Source of the DNA: Lentisphaerae bacterium RIFOXYA12_64_32
GTDB lineage: Bacteria; Verrucomicrobiota; Lentisphaeria; Oligosphaerales; YB12-FULL-65-16
Assembly (NCBI GenBank): GCA_001803235.1
Contig: MHBL01000492.1
Location: forward strand, 1 to 39,108
Reading direction: 5' to 3'
DNA length: 39,108 nucleotides
This document shows positions 34,283 through 39,108 of this stretch, in pieces. The position numbers were made by a program, and so were the translations under genes. Below the pieces are notes generated by a model, which was given only the letters and a program-made list of their open reading frames with translations, searched no databases and had not been told where the DNA came from. Every line of letters starts with the position of its first letter. Within the stretch, counting starts at the first letter, position 1.

Positions 34283-34305
34283 CCGCGGGCGGCCCCCGCC
34301 CGCGG
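34283..34305 (+). terminator. GC hairpin after the formate dehydrogenase module
   Basis: CCGCGGGCG (34283-34291) pairs with CGCCCGCGG (34297-34305) around a 5-base loop. There is no T-tract. It lies 180 bases after the chaperone stop and 20 bases before the foldback repeat. The whole gap 34103-34616 has no gene that I can support. Confidence 0.4.
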
Positions 34306-34326
34306 AGGACCGCCCGGGGGGCCTGC

Positions 34327-34532
34327 CTATCAAGCTAACGATGCCGGCGGTTGTCGCTACCGTGGATCGACGCTCTGAGGAAGTAGTGCATGGCTCCAGC
34401 CTTGCACTCTCCCGCCCAGGGTGAAAGCCGTGGCGCGGATCGGGAACGGTACAGCAAGGCTGGAGCCATGCTGCTACTTTGCGGAGCACCCTCTTGCGGT
34501 ACATGCGCAAGCCACCGCCGTTAGCTTGATAG
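34327..34532. repeat. Nested foldback repeat (MITE-like)
   Basis: The outer arms CTATCAAGCTAACG (34327-34340) and its exact complement (34519-34532) enclose inner arms GCATGGCTCCAGCCTTGC (34388-34405) and its exact complement (34454-34471). Flanking words such as AAGTAG and GGCGGT also pair. The whole can fold into one long interrupted hairpin of about 206 bases. No transposase is encoded. It marks the junction between the formate dehydrogenase module and lysA. Confidence 0.75.
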
Positions 34533-34590
34533 CTATACGGGGGGCCGGGCGGGGTACTGCAGACATGTCCATCAGCTACTCGGAGCGGGC

Positions 34591-34616
34591 CAGGGGCCGC
34601 GGCAGGGCGGCCCCTG
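34591..34616 (-). terminator. Hairpin directly after lysA
   Basis: CAGGGGCCG (34591-34599) pairs with CGGCCCCTG (34608-34616) around an 8-base loop. It touches the lysA stop codon at 34617-34619. There is no strong T-tract. Confidence 0.5.
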
Positions 34617-35945
34617 TCAGTTACTCGCCCGCTTCCGAGACTTCTTGCCACCCGGGGGAGTCCCGGCGCCAGCGCTGGAGTTGCGAAGGTGCTCGGGGAC
34701 GTGGACGTTGCGGACGAGCGCATCGAACCCCTCGCGCTCGCGGATGAGGAAGTGCTGATCGCCGCGCACCAGGACTTCGGCCGGCTTCAGCCGTCCGTTG
34801 TACTGGTAACTCATGGCGTAGCCGTAGGCGCCGGCATTCTCAACCACAATGATGTCGCCCTCCGCGATGCCCGCGGGCAACGGCCGGTCCTTGACCCAGA
34901 AATCCGTGTTCTCGCAGACCTGACCGCACAACCCGACGGGCTGGCGCGGCTCGCTCTCACGCCCGTCCACGTAAATGTGGTGATATGCCCCGTACATAGC
35001 GGGCCGGGCCAGCGTATTCATGTTCACATCCGTGCCGATGATGCGCTTGTAGCTGTCTTTGATCGCATGCACGCGGCCCACAATGAATCCGGCGTCGCCG
35101 ACGAAATACCGCGCCGGTTCCATCATCAGACGTGGCGGCTTCAGGTTGTACTCCGCGATCTTCTCCTGGAAGATCGCCGCCACCATGTCGGCAGCGGCAT
35201 CGATGTCCAGGGTCGCGTCACCCGGCTTGTAGGGGATGCCAAGACCGCCGCCGAGGTCGATGAACTCGAAATTGATTTGCAGCTCACGGCCAACCTTGCC
35301 GATGATGTCCATCAGTAACCGGGTGATAAACCTGAAATACTCCGGGTCGCGAATGCAGGAACCGGGCATCATGTGCGCGCCGAAGCGCGTGATTCCCGCG
35401 GCCTTGGCGGCACGGTAGGCGTCCATGACCTGGTCAGGGTGAACACCGAACTTGGCTCCCGGGCCAGCGTTGGTGACGAAATCCCCCACTTCGCTCTGGC
35501 CGTAACCTGGGTTGACGCGGAACGACAGAAACTTCGGTTTGCCGAACTTCAGGACGCGCGGCAGCAGTGCCGGGTCGTCCAGGTTGAAGATCACACCGCT
35601 TTCCAACCCCTGCCGGATGTCGTCATCCGAGAGAAAATTGCCGCTGAACATGACGTCTTCGCCGCCCAGGCCAAGTTCGCGGGCGAGCAGGATTTCGTTG
35701 ACACTGGCCGCGTCAATGCCAGCGCCCTCTTGCCGCAGAATGTGCGCCACGGCCAGGTTGTTGCAGGCCTTGATGGCGTAGAAGAAACGGAAGTCCTTGT
35801 AAGCTCTACGGAACGCGCGCAGGGCGCGCCGGAAGTTGTCGCGGATGCGGTTCTCTTCGTACACGTACGTCGGAGTGCCGTACGTCTCCGCAATCACGCG
35901 CGCCGGGACATCCTCAATGAAGATCGCCTGGTTCTCGATTCGCAT
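34617..35945 (-). CDS. lysA: Diaminopimelate decarboxylase
   Basis: A 442-residue fold-type III PLP enzyme. The PLP lysine is K59 in FYAIKACNN. A glycine loop (DLGGGLGIPY), the cofactor segment MMEPARYFVGDAG and the active-site stretch CENTDF (the CESGD position) follow, with ENAGAYGYAMSYQYN near the end. It makes L-lysine from meso-diaminopimelate. ATG 35945 is chosen because GGAG is 7 bases upstream; a GTG two codons earlier would be too close to it. The last 20 residues are basic (KKSRKR) and probably disordered. The acceptor-loop residues are unusual enough that another amino-acid decarboxylase of this family is possible but less likely. Confidence 0.85.
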   Translation of the reverse strand: MRIENQAIFIEDVPARVIAETYGTPTYVYEENRIRDNFRRALRAFRRAYKDFRFFYAIKACNNLAVAHILRQEGAGIDAASVNEILLARELGLGGEDVMFSGNFLSDDDIRQGLESGVIFNLDDPALLPRVLKFGKPKFLSFRVNPGYGQSEVGDFVTNAGPGAKFGVHPDQVMDAYRAAKAAGITRFGAHMMPGSCIRDPEYFRFITRLLMDIIGKVGRELQINFEFIDLGGGLGIPYKPGDATLDIDAAADMVAAIFQEKIAEYNLKPPRLMMEPARYFVGDAGFIVGRVHAIKDSYKRIIGTDVNMNTLARPAMYGAYHHIYVDGRESEPRQPVGLCGQVCENTDFWVKDRPLPAGIAEGDIIVVENAGAYGYAMSYQYNGRLKPAEVLVRGDQHFLIREREGFDALVRNVHVPEHLRNSSAGAGTPPGGKKSRKRASN

Positions 35946-36069
35946 GCTCACACTCCAGTTGCTTCGTGGTTGTCAGTCGGGGTTGCCGGGGGCAATGCCC
36001 CAAACGGACACAACGGACCCATCGGACGGATCCCGCCGCCTGCCTCCTCGCCTCACACCTTCCTCCCCC

Positions 36070-36104
36070 GCTCCATGCTCCGTGCTCCGTGCTCCGAGCT
36101 CCGC
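36070..36104. repeat. Five tandem GCTCCNN heptads
   Basis: The units are GCTCCAT, GCTCCGT, GCTCCGT, GCTCCGA and GCTCCGC without interruption. They end two bases before the stop codon of the DUF1015 gene (stop at 36107-36109 on the minus strand). They lie in the 161-base space before lysA. The unit length matches the heptads at the other repeat loci. Confidence 0.85.
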
Positions 36105-36106
36105 GC

Positions 36107-37333
36107 TCATATGTCGTGCACGAAAAGTCCGTCGCACAACTTCGGCTCAAACCACGTCGACTTGGGCGGCATGATGGCGCCCGCGTCGGCGATCGCCATC
36201 AACTGCTCCACCGTCGTGGGGGACATGGAGAATGCCACGGCCGCCTCGCCCGCGTCCACCCTGCTCTGCAGCACGCCCGTGCCGCGGACGCCGCCCATGA
36301 AGTCGATGCGAGGGTTGACGCGCGGATCCGTGATGTCCAGGATCGGTCCGAGCACGTGGTTCTGCAGCAGACTCACATCCAACGCCTCGACCGGCGAGAG
36401 GTCCGTCACGTCGCCCGTCCACCGCAGGCAGTACCACTGCCCGGGCAGGTAGAGGTGTACACTCCGCGGCGTCTTGGGTGCCGGGTCACCTGTACAGCTG
36501 ACCTCGAAACGCTCGCCGACACGACGCAGGAACTCCTCCGGCGTCAGGCCGTTCAAGTCCTTCACCAGTCGGTTGTAAGGCAGGATCCGCAGGTGACTGG
36601 CCGGGAAAATCACGGCCAGAAACCGGTTGTACTCTTCGTTGCCCGTGTGCGACGGGTTCTCGGCGCGGCACCGGTCTCGGACGCGGCTGGCGCTCGCGGC
36701 CCGGTGGTGGCCGTCGGCGATGTACAGACACGGAACGTCCCGAAACGCCGCCACCACCGCGGGAGTCGCGGATTCCGGTACGCGCCAGCCAGTATGCCGT
36801 ACGGGCCCAACGGTGAAATCGAACAACGGCGTCTCTGCCATCGTCTTGCGGACCAGCGTCTCCACGTCGGCACTGTCCCGGTGCAGAAGAAATACCGGCC
36901 CGGTCTGAGAGCGCAGCGTCAGAATGTGCCGCGTGCGGTCGTCTTCCTTGTCCTTTCGCGTCAACTCGTGCTTCTTGATGCCGCCGGCGTCATACTCGTC
37001 AACCGACGCCGCGGCGACCAGACCCGTCTGCCGCCGGCCGTCCATCTCCAGCGAATAGACGTAAAAGCGGGGTTCGGCATCCTGGCTCAGCGGCGCGTCC
37101 CGCCGCAATAGGTCATAGTTTGCCTTGGCCTTCTCGTAAACACCCTCGCTGTAAGGGTCGGTGCCTTCCGGCATCTCGATTTCAGCACGTCCAATCCGCA
37201 GAAACCCCCACGAGTTCGCCGCGATCAGCAGCGCCGCCTCGGCGGCAGACACCACGTCGTAAGGGGGGTTCGCCACCTGCGCGGCCAAGTGCGACGGCGG
37301 CATGACAGCTCGGAAGGGAAAGACCTCAGACAT
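36107..37333 (-). CDS. DUF1015 family protein
   Basis: A 408-residue soluble protein. The family motif is ADGHHRAAS near the middle, after GPVFLLHRDS and before YNRFLAVIFP. It ends with GTGVLQSRVDAGEAAVAFSM-type sequence and MPPKSTWFEPKLCDGLFVHDI-like residues. It starts MSEVFPFRAVMPP at ATG 37333 with GGGAG upstream; in-frame codons further up are not coding. The biochemical role of the family is not settled. It lies between aroC and lysA on the same strand and could be cotranscribed with them. Confidence 0.85.
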   Translation of the reverse strand: MSEVFPFRAVMPPSHLAAQVANPPYDVVSAAEAALLIAANSWGFLRIGRAEIEMPEGTDPYSEGVYEKAKANYDLLRRDAPLSQDAEPRFYVYSLEMDGRRQTGLVAAASVDEYDAGGIKKHELTRKDKEDDRTRHILTLRSQTGPVFLLHRDSADVETLVRKTMAETPLFDFTVGPVRHTGWRVPESATPAVVAAFRDVPCLYIADGHHRAASASRVRDRCRAENPSHTGNEEYNRFLAVIFPASHLRILPYNRLVKDLNGLTPEEFLRRVGERFEVSCTGDPAPKTPRSVHLYLPGQWYCLRWTGDVTDLSPVEALDVSLLQNHVLGPILDITDPRVNPRIDFMGGVRGTGVLQSRVDAGEAAVAFSMSPTTVEQLMAIADAGAIMPPKSTWFEPKLCDGLFVHDI

Positions 37334-37558
37334 GGCAACTCCCAATCTGGCCTGGCAGTGCCGTCTTGCCGAATCCGGCGCGACGCACGACGCGACCCTG
37401 ACGGTTCGCAACCGACGGATCACCGCCGTCACCGGCGCACCCGGGACCTCTACGGTCCTGCGGCCAAAACGTGCGATTACGCACCGCCTCAAATGCACCC
37501 AGAGAGACACCCACAGCCAGGCTCTGCCCCGGCGCGCCCGAACGACACCAAGACCTCG

Positions 37559-38890
37559 TCACTTTGGGGCTTGCTTGCGGATTCCGCAGGCGGCCAGGTG
37601 CATCATATAGTGGTCCAGCAGCACGATGGCCATGAATGCCTCCGCCACCGGCCACACGCGCGAGACGATCGTCGGGTCACGTCGTGTCACCGCCGCCAAA
37701 TCGCAATTGGTCAGCGACACCTTGTCGATCGTCTTCTGCGGACGCGCAATGGTCGGCGTCGGCTTGACCGCCAAGCGAACCACAATCTCCTGGCCGGTTG
37801 TCAACCCGCCCGTTATGCCACCGGCCTGGTTACTGCCGAAGACCACCTTGCCATCCTTGACCGTCATCTGATCGTTGCAGACACTGCCCGTCATGTCCTT
37901 GACCTGCAACCCGGCCCCGATCTCGACCGCCTTCACCGTGCCGATCGACATCATCCGCCCCAGTTCCCCGTCCAGTTTGTCGAACACCGGTTCGCCCAGC
38001 CCCGCGGGAACGCCGGTGGCGATGGCCTCAACAACTCCGCCGCTGGAGTCGCCGCTGTCACGGATGGCGATGATCCGCTCGTGCATCGCCCGGGCCGCCT
38101 CCAGATCCGGGCAGTTCAGCAACGGGTGCAGGCCCTGCTCGGTCAACGCGGCTTCCTCGTCCTTCTTCAAGGGCTTCTGCGTGATATCCGGGACCTGTTT
38201 CTCAATCTCGGCCAGGATGGCCATCTTCTGCAGCAACCGCATTCCAGGCTTGATGAGGCCCTTCTTGTAGACAAGGTTGTAGATCGGGTCGCGTTCCGTG
38301 CGAAAGTCCTTGAACGCGGTCACCTTCCGCTGGATCGTGGCCGAGTCCATGTCGGGCATGCGCACGCCGGCCGCTTCCTTGACGTAGGCAAACACCGAAA
38401 TCCCGTGCTCGGCCAGGACCCGTTTCGCCACCGCACCGGCGGCGCACAGGGTCGAGGTGTATCGCCCACTGAAGAACCCGGCCCCGATCGAATCGTCCCA
38501 GGACCCGTACTTCTGGTAGGACGCATACGACGCGTGCCCCGGCCGCGGAGTCCGGTTTGTGGTCCGATACTGCTCGACGTGCTCCATGTGCCGGTCCAGG
38601 TTCGGAATCAGAATCACCAACGGCGTGCCGTTCGTGTAGCCTTCGTTCTTGAACCCAACCATGGTGTCAGCGGCGTTCACGCCGCTGTAGATAACCGGAA
38701 TATCAGGTTCGCGACGCGGCGAGGACAACTCGCCCTGGCCGGGCTTGCGCTGCAGCAACTCGGCGTAGATGTCACGCTCGTCGAGCAACAGGCCGGGAGG
38801 CACGCCTTGAACATGCGTCGTGAGCCCTTCCTGGTAGGACCCTCCGGCGACGGTGACCTGAAACAGCCGGCCGTAACTGCAACCCAGCAT
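37559..38890 (-). CDS. aroC: Divergent chorismate synthase
   Basis: A 443-residue protein of the AroC family, longer than the usual 360-390. Recognisable segments are PRPGHASY (H119), GDSSGGVVEAIATGVPAGLGEPVFDKL-type sequence, SIGTVKAVEIG, QAGGITGGLTTGQEIV and KPTPTI. The normal GESHG near residue 17-20 is GSYQE here, so the usual histidine is Tyr19. The GGGRSSARET segment is replaced by GAGFFSGRYTS, which keeps only the second Arg. An insertion of about 50 residues lies around 175-240. The enzyme normally converts EPSP to chorismate using reduced FMN. ATG 38890 has AAGGAGAGG upstream. Whether this version is active is uncertain. Confidence 0.8.
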   Translation of the reverse strand: MLGCSYGRLFQVTVAGGSYQEGLTTHVQGVPPGLLLDERDIYAELLQRKPGQGELSSPRREPDIPVIYSGVNAADTMVGFKNEGYTNGTPLVILIPNLDRHMEHVEQYRTTNRTPRPGHASYASYQKYGSWDDSIGAGFFSGRYTSTLCAAGAVAKRVLAEHGISVFAYVKEAAGVRMPDMDSATIQRKVTAFKDFRTERDPIYNLVYKKGLIKPGMRLLQKMAILAEIEKQVPDITQKPLKKDEEAALTEQGLHPLLNCPDLEAARAMHERIIAIRDSGDSSGGVVEAIATGVPAGLGEPVFDKLDGELGRMMSIGTVKAVEIGAGLQVKDMTGSVCNDQMTVKDGKVVFGSNQAGGITGGLTTGQEIVVRLAVKPTPTIARPQKTIDKVSLTNCDLAAVTRRDPTIVSRVWPVAEAFMAIVLLDHYMMHLAACGIRKQAPK

Positions 38891-39108
38891 TTTCCGTCCT
38901 CTCCTTCGTCTCGTCCGCGCCGGCCACCGCCCGCGCATCACCCCAGTGTCATCGTGCTCCCACCTTCTGGTGGCCTTCAGCCGCATAATGTAACACCGCC
39001 CGCAGCTCCAGCCACCACACGGCATGGCTTTTGCCCAGCGCACCCGTCCGCCAGGGCTGTTTCAAGATCTGGCGCCGCGTCTCGGAAGGCCACGCCTCCG
39101 CGCGCACC
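38891..39108. other. Right-end sequence with no gene recognised
   Basis: These bases lie upstream of aroC on its strand. The only clear signal is the aroC ribosome binding site (AAGGAGAGG on the minus strand, near 38897-38905). I see no promoter boxes of good quality and no coding signal. Confidence 0.4.

Noticed and set aside
34093..34338. Open frame coupled to the chaperone stop (81 codons)
   Set aside because: ATG overlaps the TGA, but the product has no recognisable motif and runs into GC hairpins. It could be a remnant, but I cannot support it.
36070..36104. CRISPR array
   Set aside because: The units are 7 bases and contiguous, with no spacers, and no cas genes are present.
37334..37510. 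59-codon extension of the DUF1015 gene
   Set aside because: Family similarity begins at MSEVFPFRAV, and GGGAG lies before ATG 37333.
1..39108. tRNA or rRNA genes
   Set aside because: No intergenic stretch shows a T-loop GGTTCRANYCC with a matching acceptor stem; the GGTTCGGGG words belong to the heptad repeats.

Overview
The window is high-GC bacterial DNA carrying an almost complete Wood-Ljungdahl (reductive acetyl-CoA) gene cluster, two different formate dehydrogenases, and the start of a housekeeping region. I cannot name the organism. Twin-arginine exported enzymes with a TorD-type chaperone, a membrane ETF:quinone oxidoreductase and a diaminopimelate decarboxylase suggest a Gram-negative, quinone-using anaerobe rather than a classical clostridial acetogen. 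Intergenic heptad repeats and REP-like double hairpins also point to an unusual lineage.

Layout. (1) About 0.3-8.3 kb, plus strand: a fused MobB-MobA protein, then a three-subunit NAD-type formate dehydrogenase (NuoE-like, NuoF/HydB-like and a NuoG/FdhA-like catalytic subunit), FdhD and a DUF3786 protein. (2) About 8.6-12.9 kb, minus strand, with its own promoter: etfB, etfA with an N-terminal ferredoxin domain, and a membrane iron-sulfur ETF:quinone oxidoreductase. (3) About 13.35-27.9 kb, minus strand: fhs, a MetF-MetV fusion, cooC, acsA, acsB, acsC, acsV, a second cooC, acsD and acsE, with several 4-base ATGA overlaps. (4) About 28.0-28.1 kb: a compact divergent control region with two identical CCACATTGTGG palindromes. 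(5) About 28.4-34.1 kb, plus strand: an XRE regulator with a two-CW cysteine domain, a zinc-ribbon protein, and a periplasmic formate dehydrogenase module (small Tat protein, FdhA, FdhB, TorD-like chaperone) whose codon usage differs sharply from region 1. (6) About 34.3-34.5 kb: a foldback repeat. (7) About 34.6-38.9 kb, minus strand: lysA, a DUF1015 gene and a divergent aroC.

How it works together. Formate dehydrogenase interconverts CO2 and formate. Fhs activates formate onto tetrahydrofolate, and MetFV interconverts methylene- and methyl-tetrahydrofolate. AcsE moves the methyl group to the corrinoid protein AcsCD, kept active by AcsV. AcsA/AcsB interconvert CO2, CO, methyl and acetyl-CoA, with nickel supplied by CooC proteins. 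FolD/FchA (methenyl/methylene steps) are not in the window. There is no Rnf, Hdr or hydrogenase gene. The nearby EtfAB plus ETF:quinone oxidoreductase is the only visible membrane electron link, so the pathway may exchange electrons with menaquinone and may run in the oxidative direction. That is inference.

The most interesting signals are the divergent palindrome-bearing control region, the ETF/quinone link beside the MetFV fusion, structure-conserving base changes between two copies of a REP-like element, heptad-built inverted repeats at four junctions, the codon shift and foldback around the periplasmic formate dehydrogenase, and a chorismate synthase lacking a normally invariant histidine.
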